A stretch of 64,000 nucleotides of DNA from assembly GCA_002238505.1 (NCBI GenBank), contig MPMM01000013.1, positions 1-64,000 on the forward strand. The letters are read 5' to 3'. Made by a program: the position numbers and the translations under genes. This DNA is from SAR202 cluster bacterium bin22 (lineage in GTDB: Bacteria; Chloroflexota; Dehalococcoidia; Lucifugimonadales; UBA3495). A model generated the notes under the pieces. It was not told the origin of the DNA, did no database searches, and was given only the letters and a program-made list of their open reading frames with translations. Positions 15,817-24,482 of the stretch are shown here, in pieces. Numbering within the stretch: the stretch's first letter is position 1; every line of letters begins with the position of its first letter.

Positions 15817-16212
15817 ATGCCCTACGGCCACTACTTCGAGACCGAGGAACCCCTGGAAGCAGACCAGGTTGAACGGATAATGAACCTGTCAGGAATTGAC
15901 ATCAAGGAATACCGTGACCCGATTCCGAAGGTCTACGGCGTGGTCCTGACCCCGTACACGATACGCAACCATTGGGAATACATGAGCGGCCAGAACCGCT
16001 GCCAAGGCAAATGCCGGGATGAGGACCGGAAGCATGCGAAGTGGGACGACCTGAGCGCCCAGCAGCAGGAGCAATTCACCCAGGAGGTCGTGCGACAGAT
16101 GAATAACTCCATGCTGGGCCGGGACGCGGAGGAGTTCGTGATCGAGAACCCCTTCTTCAGCGACGTCGCCCTGCGTCCCTGCGGAACCGCAGAGAACACG
16201 ACAAGCCGTTAG
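15817..16212 (+). CDS. Hypothetical protein
   Basis: 131 aa, ATG 15817 after a GGAGG box. Contains NRCQGKCRDEDRKHAKWDDL with a CxxxC pair, then a Gln-rich helix (QQQEQFTQEVVRQMNN). The preceding 118 bp hold no gene. Not recognised. Confidence 0.5.
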   Translation: MPYGHYFETEEPLEADQVERIMNLSGIDIKEYRDPIPKVYGVVLTPYTIRNHWEYMSGQNRCQGKCRDEDRKHAKWDDLSAQQQEQFTQEVVRQMNNSMLGRDAEEFVIENPFFSDVALRPCGTAENTTSR

Positions 16213-16238
16213 CAAGGGAGAAGAAAGAGGAACATCCC

Positions 16239-16634
16239 ATGTTGAAAATGCTGTTCGCAATATCGCTCGCCGGCGTTGCATTCACAATAGGCCTGCTGGC
16301 CCCGGACGCAGACCTCAAGATCGGCTTCCTGCACCACCGCTCCGCATTGACCCACGAACCGTGGCTCGCGCTGCTGACCGGATTCCTGGCCCTGCGGATC
16401 AACAAGGGAAGCTTCATCATGCCCCTGCTGGGCGCCGCGCTCTGCGTGGCCTTGACAATCCACCTCGCCGCCGACCTCTTCCCAAGCCACTGGGCGGGAT
16501 TCGCACTGATACACATGCCGATGTACGGCCGGGTGCCGGCCGCTGGCAGCGTCCTGTGGCTGGTGATGTCCACCGGCGTTTCGGCCACCACCGCTCTCTA
16601 CCTAGGATGGCGGTGCCTCCCGAAGCAAGATTGA
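16239..16634 (+). CDS. Integral membrane protein, DUF457/YdjM-like
   Basis: 131 aa, ATG 16239 after AGGGAGAAGAAAGAGG. Three to four hydrophobic segments at about residues 4-22, 42-60, 65-85 and 105-122. Short polar motifs between them, LLAPDADLK, HHRSALTHE and HLAADLFPSH, follow the PD-D / HR--THS / H-D pattern of the YdjM (DUF457) metal-dependent hydrolase family, whose catalytic site faces the membrane. The H and D residues that would bind metal are kept. The family assignment is tentative. Confidence 0.55.
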   Translation: MLKMLFAISLAGVAFTIGLLAPDADLKIGFLHHRSALTHEPWLALLTGFLALRINKGSFIMPLLGAALCVALTIHLAADLFPSHWAGFALIHMPMYGRVPAAGSVLWLVMSTGVSATTALYLGWRCLPKQD

Positions 16635-16719
16635 CCGTCGGAAACAAAACGGGAATACCGCGCCGCAAGCTGGCGCGGCAGAGGCGGGAACAAGTCAGAT
16701 CTGAAGGAGGAATCCACCA

Positions 16720-17166
16720 ATGAAACCATTGTTTGAGTTCCAGGACTGGAAGGCCACCAACGTTCCCGATTTCGATCATCCCGCCACCGCCACCCTGGCA
16801 GAGCTGGCCTACGGCCCCAGCGGAATCTGCCCGGAGCCGTCCTGCCTTGAAAGATCCCAGGATGAGACCAGGCTGGAATACAGCGGCCCCATCATCTTCG
16901 AGGGCGCCGACGGCGAGCCCACCGGCGTGGCGAGGCCCTGCCCCGAACACCTGGACTTCCAGTACGCCGACGGCTGGTACATGCGCTTCTCCGAGGCCGT
17001 CATGAAGCAGAGCGGCCAGGAGAACGAGACCCGGCAATGCCGCCAATGCGGCGAGGAATTTACCGAATGGCTGTGGGGCTGGGGCGGCCTGAACTGCGCC
17101 GGATGCTCCTACCAGAAGGCCACCGGCCAGCTACCGCCGGGCGACCGGGTGATGGCCCTGGCCTAA
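16720..17166 (+). CDS. Zinc-ribbon protein
   Basis: 148 aa, ATG 16720 after AAGGAGGAA. Two Cys groups: ICPEPSC with a later CPEH, and the C-terminal CRQCGEEF...CAGC, a classic four-Cys zinc ribbon. The final segment ATGQLPPGDRVMALA is echoed by a short non-coding fragment at 17562-17612, evidence of a lost second copy. Role unknown. Confidence 0.6.
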   Translation: MKPLFEFQDWKATNVPDFDHPATATLAELAYGPSGICPEPSCLERSQDETRLEYSGPIIFEGADGEPTGVARPCPEHLDFQYADGWYMRFSEAVMKQSGQENETRQCRQCGEEFTEWLWGWGGLNCAGCSYQKATGQLPPGDRVMALA

Positions 17167-17194
17167 ACACAAGCAGAACCAGAGGAGAAAAAGA

Positions 17195-17494
17195 ATGAAC
17201 CAGACTGCCACCAACCCACTGCTTCACAGGTCAAGGGCCTTCGTCTACGACCCCAAAGGAATGGAACGGGCCTCCCTCTGGGCGGATGAACACCGCAAAC
17301 AGGGCTACCATGTCACCCAGGCGCACAACCTGGGCGTGGGACCGACCGGACACTCGATCATCCGGTTCGTCCTGGAAGACAGACCGGCATGGCTAACGCC
17401 CAAGTCGCCACTATTGCTGATGGCCGCAGGAAAGCAGGGCTATCCAGTGGTACTCGCCGGCACAAACGAGGGGAAGCTGAACCACTTCCGCTGA
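17195..17494 (+). CDS. Small hypothetical protein
   Basis: 99 aa, ATG 17195 after AGAGGAGAAAAAG. Contains RASLWADEHRKQGYHVTQ and HSIIRFVLEDRPAWL; an alpha/beta pattern, no Cys motif and no membrane segment. It directly follows the zinc-ribbon gene in the same direction. Not recognised. Confidence 0.5.
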   Translation: MNQTATNPLLHRSRAFVYDPKGMERASLWADEHRKQGYHVTQAHNLGVGPTGHSIIRFVLEDRPAWLTPKSPLLLMAAGKQGYPVVLAGTNEGKLNHFR

Positions 17495-17561
17495 GGCCAC
17501 GCACCATCCTGCCAGGATAATTGGGATAAACCCAGCAGATGATGAAATACAAGGCTGAAAT

Positions 17562-17612
17562 GCCACCAGCCAGCTGCCGCCGGGAGACCGGCTGGTCGCC
17601 AGAGCCCACTGA
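17562..17612 (+). pseudogene. Remnant duplicate of the 16720 gene's 3' end
   Basis: Seventeen codons reading ATSQLPPGDRLVARAH then TGA. They match the last codons of the gene at 16720 (ATGQLPPGDRVMALA) with mostly synonymous or conservative changes. Nothing else of the gene remains in this 240-bp gap, so a paralogue was deleted here. Confidence 0.55.
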
Positions 17613-17734
17613 CAGCTACCTGTAGCTGGACGGCCAGAGCATTGGGTAGACTTCCCACCAGAGGCCCAAGGGCCGTGAGAACACGGCAGGGCCGAGGTTC
17701 AAAACACTACAATCAAAGCGGGAGAGGCACGCGC

Positions 17735-18202
17735 ATGACAAAAGGGCTGGAGCCCCTGAACGCACTTATGATCATAGCCACAGCGGCGGCCGTATCTGGC
17801 TGGGTGGCAGGAGACCTGGTCTTCACCGGAGGCGCCATACTCTTTCAGTGGAACCAGACCGGTCCCTGGCCCCTGGAGCCAGGCAACCCGCTCCACCTGG
17901 GAAGACTCATGATCCAGGCCGCAGCAATGCTGGGAGCGATCAGCATCACCATAGGAATAATTGCAGTGGCCGGGGCGTACACCCGCCTGAAAATCAGCAT
18001 GTTCCACCAGGGAAGCCGGCTGACCGCCATGACCCTCCAGGCCAACGCGGCCGGCGCCGCCTTCGGGGTTACGCTGGAAAGGGCCTTTGAGACCGCTGGC
18101 CAGGGCGTGATGGTACCGGTCCTGCTGACCGGCGCGGCGCTGGCCGCACTGGAGATAATCGTCCTGCGCTCCGTGGACCGGCATACCCCGGACGAGAGGT
18201 AA
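17735..18202 (+). CDS. Membrane protein of unknown function
   Basis: 155 aa from ATG 17735 after GGGAGAGG. Hydrophobic segments at about residues 8-30, 58-82, 97-115 and 125-145. The connecting loops are short; the C terminus (RSVDRHTPDER) is polar. No recognised motif. It precedes the RNA ligase gene by 79 bp. Confidence 0.6.
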   Translation: MTKGLEPLNALMIIATAAAVSGWVAGDLVFTGGAILFQWNQTGPWPLEPGNPLHLGRLMIQAAAMLGAISITIGIIAVAGAYTRLKISMFHQGSRLTAMTLQANAAGAAFGVTLERAFETAGQGVMVPVLLTGAALAALEIIVLRSVDRHTPDER

Positions 18203-18281
18203 ACACAAGGCAGCCGAGACCAAACAAAACCGAACAGTCTGATGGAGGCACGAAACCTCCAGGAAGGAAGGGCAACCAAAA

Positions 18282-19325
18282 ATGGCAGAATTTGAAGTAA
18301 AAGTATACCGGGCCCGCATCGAGGAGCACCCCTTTGCCGACGCCATCGAGCTGATGCGGATCGGCGACTACCGCTCGGTGGTCAGAAAGGGCCAGTTCCA
18401 GGACGGAGACCTGGTCGCCTACCTGCCCGAGCAGTCCATCGTCCCCGACCGCCTGCTGGAGGAGATGGGCCTGAAGGGCAAGCTGTCCGGCCCGGACTGC
18501 AACCGGATCCGCGCCGTCCGGCTGCGGGGCGTGGTCTCCGAGGGGCTGGTCTATCCCATGCCCGACGCCGCCGAGGGCGACGAGGTGGCCGAGCTGCTCG
18601 GCGTCACCAAGTACGTGCCGACGGTCCCGCCGGAACTGACGGGACAGGTCTACCACGCCCCGGGCCAGACGGTCCACTATGACATCGAGAACGTGAAGAA
18701 GTACCCCGACGCCCTGATCGAGGGCGAGGAGGTGATCGTCACTGAGAAGATCCACGGCACCCAGTGCCAGATGGGATACTACCGCGGCGAGTTCCTGGCC
18801 AGCTCCAAGCTCTACGGCGCCCATAACCAGGCGCTGGCATTGGACGAAAGCAACGACGGCAACCTCTACGTGAGGATGGCCCGGCAGTGCCGGGAGGCCC
18901 TGGCCGAGATCAACCAGGACCTGCAGCGCCGGCCCGACGGCCCCCATCCAACCTTCTACGTCGTCGGAGAAATCTACGGCCGCGGGGTCTAGGACCTCGG
19001 CTACGACAGCCCTGAGAAGCACTTCCGCGTCTTCGACGTCTACCTGGGCGAGTACCGACACGGACGGTTCCTGGAATACCAGGAGATGATCGACCTGCTG
19101 GACGGCCGCATCGATGCCGTGCCCCTGGTCTACCGGGGCCCCCACAGCCAGGAGAAGCTGCAGGAGATCACCCAAGGCCAATCGATGCTGGCAGACCACG
19201 AACGCGAGGGCGTGGTGGTCAAGACCGCCACCGAGAGGTCGGACCTGCGCCTCGACCGGATCATCCTCAAGTCGGTCTCTGAGAAGCACCAGATGCGGAA
19301 GGGCTCCACAACCGAATACCAGTAG
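18282..19325 (+). pseudogene. RNA ligase (DraRnl/DRB0094-like) with in-frame amber codon
   Basis: ATG 18282 to stop 19325 would encode 347 aa, the length of the Deinococcus DraRnl family. An N-terminal OB-like domain (residues 1-130: SVVRKGQFQDGDLVAYLPE) is followed by the adenylylation motif VTEKIHGTQ with the nucleotide-accepting Lys, then ASSKLYGAHN, VGEIYGRGV and EGVVVKTATE. At 18990-18992 a TAG interrupts GRGV-DLGYD; family members have Gln there (VQDL), so this is one step from CAG. The rest of the frame is intact and conserved, so the loss is recent, an assembly error, or read through. TAG ends many other genes here, so general recoding is unlikely. DraRnl-type ligases seal 3'-OH/5'-phosphate nicks in RNA. 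Confidence 0.75.
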
Positions 19326-19344
19326 AAATCCAGAGGAAGGACCT

Positions 19345-19566
19345 GTGATTAACCCCTACAAGTATTGTCCCACCTGCGCGAGGCCGCTGGTGAAGGAATA
19401 CATCGACCCCAACACCGGCCAGTGCCGCCACGGACTGGCCGCGCCCAACCCCGACACCGAGAGCTGGACCGGCGGGCTGGATCTCAGCCCCGAACAGCTG
19501 GCCGAGATGTACCCCGAACACTACGGCGCCGCCGCAAACGCCGACACGGAGGAAGAGGAAAGTTGA
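19345..19566 (+). CDS. Small zinc-ribbon protein
   Basis: 73 aa, GTG start 19345 after GAGGAAGG. YCPTCARPLVKEY then GQCRHG resembles the zinc ribbon that precedes some Nudix domains, but no Nudix domain follows. An acidic tail (ADTEEEES) ends the protein. The stop overlaps the next start as TTGA. Confidence 0.55.
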   Translation: MINPYKYCPTCARPLVKEYIDPNTGQCRHGLAAPNPDTESWTGGLDLSPEQLAEMYPEHYGAAANADTEEEES

Positions 19567-20003
19567 GCACCGACGCCTACATCGCCATGCTGGACCGCGA
19601 GGGCAACGGCCAGCGCATCGAGCTGCGCATGGACGGATACCCCACCTGGGCCGGAGCCCGCCTGTTGCTCCATTACCAGACCGAGGAACAGGTGCGCCAG
19701 CTCATCAGCCTGGGCAACCTGTTCACCCTGGGCAACCGGCCCGGGCCCGACCCGGGCGCCTTCATCAACGACGACGGCACCGACAAACTGGGCCAGCTGA
19801 CCAGGTCTCTGATGCGGGACACCATCCACTTTACGCCGGAACAAAAGGCCAGGCAGGCAGCCCAGACCTTCAGGGGAGGCCTGGACGGCATCGTGCCCCG
19901 GGACGACCAATATCCGCCCTTCACCTACGCCTGGACCGCCGACGGCTGGTTCGGCGCCGCGCCGGTGGAGGAATGCGACGTCTTCGCCTACTCCCCCTAC
20001 TGA
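19563..20003 (+). CDS. Hypothetical protein, related to the 25336 gene
   Basis: 146 aa, TTG start 19563 inside the preceding TGA (TTGA). It shares with the protein at 25336 the opening 'YIAMLDREGNGQRIELRMDG' pattern (there FIAHIDRRGNGLAIY), a middle QVRQLISLGN segment (there DVRALMALGR) and the closing YAWTADGWFGA (there YAWTPDGWFAA). Family of unknown function; probably a compact beta-rich domain. Confidence 0.55.
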   Translation: MSTDAYIAMLDREGNGQRIELRMDGYPTWAGARLLLHYQTEEQVRQLISLGNLFTLGNRPGPDPGAFINDDGTDKLGQLTRSLMRDTIHFTPEQKARQAAQTFRGGLDGIVPRDDQYPPFTYAWTADGWFGAAPVEECDVFAYSPY

Positions 20004-20005
20004 CG

Positions 20006-20242
20006 ATGATTCACGACTACCACCGGCTGATGTTCGAGGACTGCGTCCCCGACCCAAGCCGGGACTGGGGCCCCTACATGCTCCACTGCGCCGTCCACGA
20101 CCACGCCATCCGGCTGCTGAACCAGTGCCTCCCCCGGGCCCTGCTGCCCACCGAGCCGGACCATCCCAACGTCCTGATGGAACCCCTCTTCCCGCCGAAG
20201 GCGCAGCTGGCCCTGGACGAGCGGCCGCCGGAAGACGAGTGA
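20006..20242 (+). CDS. Small hypothetical protein
   Basis: 78 aa, ATG 20006, two bases after the preceding stop. Contains PYMLHCAVHDHAIRLLNQC, a helix with spaced His and Cys residues. Coupled to the gene at 19563 by spacing. Not recognised. Confidence 0.45.
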   Translation: MIHDYHRLMFEDCVPDPSRDWGPYMLHCAVHDHAIRLLNQCLPRALLPTEPDHPNVLMEPLFPPKAQLALDERPPEDE

Positions 20243-20273
20243 ATTCTGATACTTTCGGGAGAACCACAGACAA

Positions 20274-20441
20274 ATGAAACTGACCCAGGAAGAAATATTC
20301 CAGCTGGCGCTGAGGGACGCGGAGACCGAGAGCATGGAGAACCTGCAGGCCGCGGCCGACATGTACGACCGGCTGGTGGCAGAGCAGGTCGCCACTAACC
20401 AGGACACCCCGGCTCCGGAAGCCACGGAGCCTGCACGATGA
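20274..20441 (+). CDS. Small acidic protein
   Basis: 55 aa, ATG 20274, preceded by GGGAGAACC. MKLTQEEIFQLALRDAETES opens one long amphipathic helix; the tail is Pro/Glu-rich. The TGA overlaps the ATG of the next gene (ATGA), supporting translation. Confidence 0.5.
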   Translation: MKLTQEEIFQLALRDAETESMENLQAAADMYDRLVAEQVATNQDTPAPEATEPAR

Positions 20442-21241
20442 CCACCCGGCGCCGCAGGCGGCAGCCAGGGGAACACAACCCGATCATAACGCCGGAACAG
20501 CTCTACCGGTGCATCATGGAGGAGTTCCAGCGAACCGACATCAGCCCCACCATACGCAACGGGACCAGGATCGCCCGGGTGCTAGACGGCACCCACGTCG
20601 CCGGGTTTCCCAGGTGGCCCAGCCCAACGGCCCCCAACTGGCTGGACACGATTGAAGAGCGGATGCCGCCGGCCCTGACCCGCTCGGAGCGCTGGCTGGA
20701 CGCCGCCGCCCGCTGCGCCGCCAGCGGACCTGACCAGGCGGAAACCCAGATGGATGTGCTGGACCGCTGGATCTGGACCACCGTGGCACCAGCCCTGCAG
20801 GCCAGGGCCGAGGAACAGGGCCACGGAGACCACTGGCAGAGGTTTACCGAAACCCGTGGCCAGAGCCAGCTCCCCGCCGGAGGATTGCGCTGGAGCCGGC
20901 TGATCGCACGGCTGGCCATCTTCCGCCAGTGCATGGACACCGAGGCCTCCGGCCCACTCCCGCCCGACGTCAGGCATTACCTGGCCTCCAGCCACACCGA
21001 GCGGGCCGGCTCCGCCGGAGAGCACGCCGGCGCGGCCGCATGCCACGCCGTAGCCATCATCGGCCCCTTCACGCAGATAGAGGTCGGCCACGACAACCAC
21101 GGCGCCGCCCGCCGGGGCATGAGCCCGTCGGCCCGGGTGGGCACCACCGCCGACAACCTGGCCGCCAGGGCCTGGAACTCAATAAAGGTAGTCGAGACCC
21201 TGGAGGAACTGGCCGCAGCCCGGCCCTGGCCGGAAGGATAA
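20438..21241 (+). CDS. Hypothetical helical protein
   Basis: 267 aa, ATG 20438 coupled by ATGA to the small gene upstream. Basic N terminus (MTTRRRRRQ), then mostly helical. Notable segments: RWLDAAARCAASGPDQ, WRFTETRGQ region with Arg and His, and CHAVAIIGPFTQIEVGHDN. No recognised domain or membrane segment. Confidence 0.5.
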   Translation: MTTRRRRRQPGEHNPIITPEQLYRCIMEEFQRTDISPTIRNGTRIARVLDGTHVAGFPRWPSPTAPNWLDTIEERMPPALTRSERWLDAAARCAASGPDQAETQMDVLDRWIWTTVAPALQARAEEQGHGDHWQRFTETRGQSQLPAGGLRWSRLIARLAIFRQCMDTEASGPLPPDVRHYLASSHTERAGSAGEHAGAAACHAVAIIGPFTQIEVGHDNHGAARRGMSPSARVGTTADNLAARAWNSIKVVETLEELAAARPWPEG

Positions 21242-21280
21242 AAGCGAACTGTACCCACCACCAAAACGGAGGGAGAAGCT

Positions 21281-21703
21281 ATGCCAGCAGACGGAGAGCA
21301 AATCACCCTGAGCGATTACAACAACCTGCCCGACGCCCAGCGGACTCTGGAAACCCTGAAATCAGTCCGGGTAGCCGAGGACGACTTCGCCGAGGGCGTC
21401 AAGGCCGGCACGCCGCCGCTGGTGGACTCCGCCTTCGTGTTCATAAACCGGCCCGCCGACCTGCCCCCGCCGGTCGATCCGGAGGACCTGGAAGAGGGCG
21501 AAGAGGTGGAGGAACAGGACATCTACCCGGCCCCGCCGGTCGGCTGGCGCTGGGACGACGGCTTCTACCACCCGAAGGACGACAGGCTCCAGATCTATCT
21601 CCAGCGCGACCTCGACGAGCAGTGCGCCGTAACCCCGAACAAACCAACACCCTCACCGAGGGAAAAGGAAAGGAATGACCGCATATTTCATCAAAGAGCA
21701 TGA
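21281..21703 (+). CDS. Hypothetical acidic protein
   Basis: 140 aa, ATG 21281 after GGAGGGAGAAG. An acidic run (DPEDLEEGEEVEEQD) sits mid-protein; then PPVGWRWDDGFYHPKDDRL. The last 28 codons overlap the next gene, so the true C terminus is as read unless a frameshift occurs. Not recognised. Confidence 0.5.
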   Translation: MPADGEQITLSDYNNLPDAQRTLETLKSVRVAEDDFAEGVKAGTPPLVDSAFVFINRPADLPPPVDPEDLEEGEEVEEQDIYPAPPVGWRWDDGFYHPKDDRLQIYLQRDLDEQCAVTPNKPTPSPREKERNDRIFHQRA

Positions 21704-22007
21704 CGAACCCAACGACGACCCGGACGTCCTGATGGCCGACGAGGGCCACGCCCTCGCCTGGTGGACCACCGGCGACCTGTCCGGGGTCTATGACGTCGCC
21801 CTGGAAGCAGAGGGCCTCGGCCACCTGCCCCTATGGAACGACCTGGACGACGAGGACCGGGCCAAAGTGGTGCGGACGGTCCAAGCCGCCCTGCAGGCGG
21901 AGGACACGGTCGACGGCATGGACAACCTGTTCCGCGCCGCCGCCATGAACGGCGTCAACCAGTACCTGGACAAAAACGACCTGCGGGAAAGCGTCGACGA
22001 CAACTGA
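21675..22007 (+). CDS. Small acidic hypothetical protein
   Basis: 110 aa, ATG 21675 after GGAAAAGGAAAGG, overlapping the upstream gene by 29 bp in another frame. Highly acidic (HDEPNDDPDVLMADE, NDLDDEDRAK). Helical C-terminal half. Not recognised. Confidence 0.5.
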   Translation: MTAYFIKEHDEPNDDPDVLMADEGHALAWWTTGDLSGVYDVALEAEGLGHLPLWNDLDDEDRAKVVRTVQAALQAEDTVDGMDNLFRAAAMNGVNQYLDKNDLRESVDDN

Positions 22008-22050
22008 TTCCCGGGCGTTGCCGAAACCCGATAGGAGGACCAGCACCAGA

Positions 22051-22578
22051 ATGACCCAGAACCAGGAAACCATCGACCTGCAGGAGCTCGCCCAGCGGGC
22101 CATACGAATCGCCCAAGGCGACGAGAAGGCGCGGGAGGCGCAGGTACACCACGAAGAGACCCGTTTCGACTTCAACGGGGCCTCCGGCGCCATCATCCCG
22201 GACCCCACCGGGGCCAATGCCGGCATGCTGGCCGTAACCGAGGACTCCCCGACCGGGCCGGAGGAAACCCGGGCCCTGGAGGCGCTGGGCGCCCTGATCG
22301 GATATCCGCTCAACCCGCCGGAGGACAGCGTCTGGGACGATATGGATATGAACCTGTACCACCTGGTACGACGGGACATACCCCGGGAGCCCAGCGTCCC
22401 GCAGCTCCTCAAGAACCTCCAGCAGGCGCTGGAGCTGACGGTGGCCACCGGCCTGGCCATGGCCAAGTCCTCCAACACGGACAACGCGACGTTCTACGCC
22501 ATCAGCTCGGCCGCCGCGGCGCTGGAACAGGCCAGCAACCACCTGAAAGCCGGCAGCATGACGCCGGCGAAGGAGTAG
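22051..22578 (+). CDS. Hypothetical protein
   Basis: 175 aa, ATG 22051 after AGGAGGA. Helical N terminus (QELAQRAIRIAQGDEKARE), a central non-helical part, and two C-terminal helices rich in Ala (ATGLAMAKSSN, ISSAAAALEQASNHL). Not recognised. Confidence 0.5.
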   Translation: MTQNQETIDLQELAQRAIRIAQGDEKAREAQVHHEETRFDFNGASGAIIPDPTGANAGMLAVTEDSPTGPEETRALEALGALIGYPLNPPEDSVWDDMDMNLYHLVRRDIPREPSVPQLLKNLQQALELTVATGLAMAKSSNTDNATFYAISSAAAALEQASNHLKAGSMTPAKE

Positions 22579-22583
22579 ACGAA

Positions 22584-23120
22584 TTGCCCGACACCGATCC
22601 CTCAGCGACCAGCTCCAGGAAAAACCAAGCCCAGCAGTGGATGCAGGACGCCTGCCGCCTGCTGGACCCCGGCCGGGCCGACTCAATGCACCACGGGGAG
22701 GCCGACGCCGACCTGCTGGGCGACGCCCTGGCCGCCGCGGCCGCGACGCCCCTGAGGCTATACCGCCACCCATCAAACCCCAGCCTGGTAGTCCAGACCG
22801 TCACCGGCCACACCTTCGCCGACGGCAGCACGATGGAGCTGCTGCACACCCATACCGAGGACCACCTGCACATCTTCCTGCCCGGCGGCGTCGACCGGAT
22901 GAACCTAAGCCCCTGGGGCCGGGCCGGAGAGCGGCTCTTCGACCGCATCGGCAACCTGCAGCTGGCAAAGTTCCCCGAGCAGACCTACCGACAGCAGGTC
23001 CTGGACCCGTCCGAGGAGCAGGCCTCCGATCACCGGTGGCTGGACGCCATCGGCGTGACCCGCCACCCCGAATGGTGCATGGGATACCGCTGCCTGCAGG
23101 CCGCCACAACGCAGCCCTGA
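22584..23120 (+). CDS. Hypothetical protein
   Basis: 178 aa, TTG start 22584, five bases after the previous stop. Central segment ELLHTHTEDHLHIFLPGG has a HxH-x4-HLH cluster that might bind metal. C-terminal CMGYRCLQ. Not recognised. Confidence 0.5.
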   Translation: MPDTDPSATSSRKNQAQQWMQDACRLLDPGRADSMHHGEADADLLGDALAAAAATPLRLYRHPSNPSLVVQTVTGHTFADGSTMELLHTHTEDHLHIFLPGGVDRMNLSPWGRAGERLFDRIGNLQLAKFPEQTYRQQVLDPSEEQASDHRWLDAIGVTRHPEWCMGYRCLQAATTQP

Positions 23121-23153
23121 CCCGGGCAAACTCAAAAACAAAGGAGAAAGACC

Positions 23154-23708
23154 TTGACCACCGCTGACACCCAGCCCATGAGCCCCGCGACCGAAGAAAT
23201 GCCGGTCTACACCGTCAGAATCCCCCTGGTTGCGCCCACGGTGGAGGAACTGCTCCACGCCAAGGACACGCCGGACGGCGTGCCGATCAAGGGGATCATA
23301 ACCGCCGAGATGACTGAGGAGAAGTTCCACGAGCTCTTCGGCGCCGAGACCGATATCCGGCCCCAGCTCATCTATCCCCACGTATTCCGCGAGGGCGACG
23401 TGGGCTGGAACTGCCACGTCCACCCCGGCGACCCGGCCTACGACAGCTGGCTCATCTACGAGATCGCCGGGCGCATCTGCACCATGGACGACCTGGTTCA
23501 TGACAACCCCGGACAGTGGGACAGCGAGACCTGGGGAGACCTGTCAACCACGGACAAACTGCAGCCCCTGTCGCCCCGCGCCGTCTGGTACTTCATGGAG
23601 CAGTTCGCCCAGGTCAGCAACCCGGAGGACCAGGGCGACAGCTACACCGACGACCTGGCCGCCACCTGCGGCCTCGAGGTGGCAGACTTCACCTACAGCT
23701 TCCCCTAA
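23154..23708 (+). CDS. Hypothetical protein
   Basis: 184 aa, TTG start 23154 after AAAGGAGAAAG. An alternative ATG is at 23178. VYTVRIPLVAPTVEELL then a Trp/His-rich middle (GWNCHVHPGDPAYDSW). Acidic overall. Not recognised. Confidence 0.5.
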   Translation: MTTADTQPMSPATEEMPVYTVRIPLVAPTVEELLHAKDTPDGVPIKGIITAEMTEEKFHELFGAETDIRPQLIYPHVFREGDVGWNCHVHPGDPAYDSWLIYEIAGRICTMDDLVHDNPGQWDSETWGDLSTTDKLQPLSPRAVWYFMEQFAQVSNPEDQGDSYTDDLAATCGLEVADFTYSFP

Positions 23709-23761
23709 GACCGGACTGAGCCGGAACACATTCCAAGAATTCCCCGGAGGCTACGGATAAA

Positions 23762-24394
23762 ATGACCGACAAGCAGGAAAAACCCTTTGACCCGGCGGCA
23801 TACCCGCTGGTTGACGCCGAAACCCTGGCCAGACTGGACAAGATCGGGGCCCGCGACCCCAGGCAACTGACGTACACGCTGCAGGATACGCTGGGGACCA
23901 ACGCCATGCGGGCCGCCCGCTCCGAGATCAGCCAGGAAGCCCTGTGCCAGATGGTGCAGGCCGCCGGACACCTGATGAAGCTCCACCAGGAGCCGGTGCC
24001 GGAGAAGCCCAGCCAGGAAATCCAGAACATGATGGTCAAGGCCGCCACTGCCGCCGGACGGCGGACCGCCCGGCACCCGGAGTACGAGAACCGGGACGAC
24101 GAGCCCATCCAGAATTCGTACATCCACCGGCCCGGTGAGCCCAGCCACTTCAACGTCATGATGGGCGTCCAGTTCGAGAAGAACGGCAACAGCATGATGG
24201 TGAACCCCCACGGCACCGATATGGACTACGACTACCCCGAGATGACCGGGGAAGGCCAGGCCTTCCTCAAGAAGGCCCTCGAAGAGTCGGCCCAGGAGGC
24301 CGGACTGGAGCTGAAGGACGGCGTCTCCATCGTGCTCCGCGGCGATGAGAAGGGCTGGGTCAGTATCGGGTACCACTGGCAGACCGGAAAGTAG
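23762..24394 (+). CDS. Hypothetical protein
   Basis: 210 aa, ATG 23762 after CCCCGGAGG at a distance. Helical N-terminal two-thirds; the C-terminal third alternates strands (SIVLRGDEKGWVSIGYHWQ). A Met-rich stretch, FNVMMGVQFEKNGNSMMV, is unusual. A promoter-like site follows at 24423. Confidence 0.5.
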   Translation: MTDKQEKPFDPAAYPLVDAETLARLDKIGARDPRQLTYTLQDTLGTNAMRAARSEISQEALCQMVQAAGHLMKLHQEPVPEKPSQEIQNMMVKAATAAGRRTARHPEYENRDDEPIQNSYIHRPGEPSHFNVMMGVQFEKNGNSMMVNPHGTDMDYDYPEMTGEGQAFLKKALEESAQEAGLELKDGVSIVLRGDEKGWVSIGYHWQTGK

Positions 24395-24422
24395 TCACTG
24401 ACACGGGAATAAGCCCGGAGCA

Positions 24423-24455
24423 ATAAGCCAAATGCCACCGGCCGAAAGATAAAAT
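24423..24455 (+). promoter_or_regulatory. Promoter-like: ATAAGC - 21 bp - TAAAAT
   Basis: ATAAGC at 24423-24428 and TAAAAT at 24450-24455, 28 bp before the next ATG. Same arrangement as the GAAAGC-N20/21-TATAAT set. Confidence 0.45.
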
Positions 24456-24482
24456 ACGAGCACAGCAGGAGACCCAACAGGA

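Noticed and set aside
18990-18992. General recoding of TAG as a sense codon
   Set aside because: TAG ends many other genes here (for example 832-834, 9157-9159, 9519-9521, 13400-13402) with no conserved sequence after it. Two lesions are better explained as decay or error.
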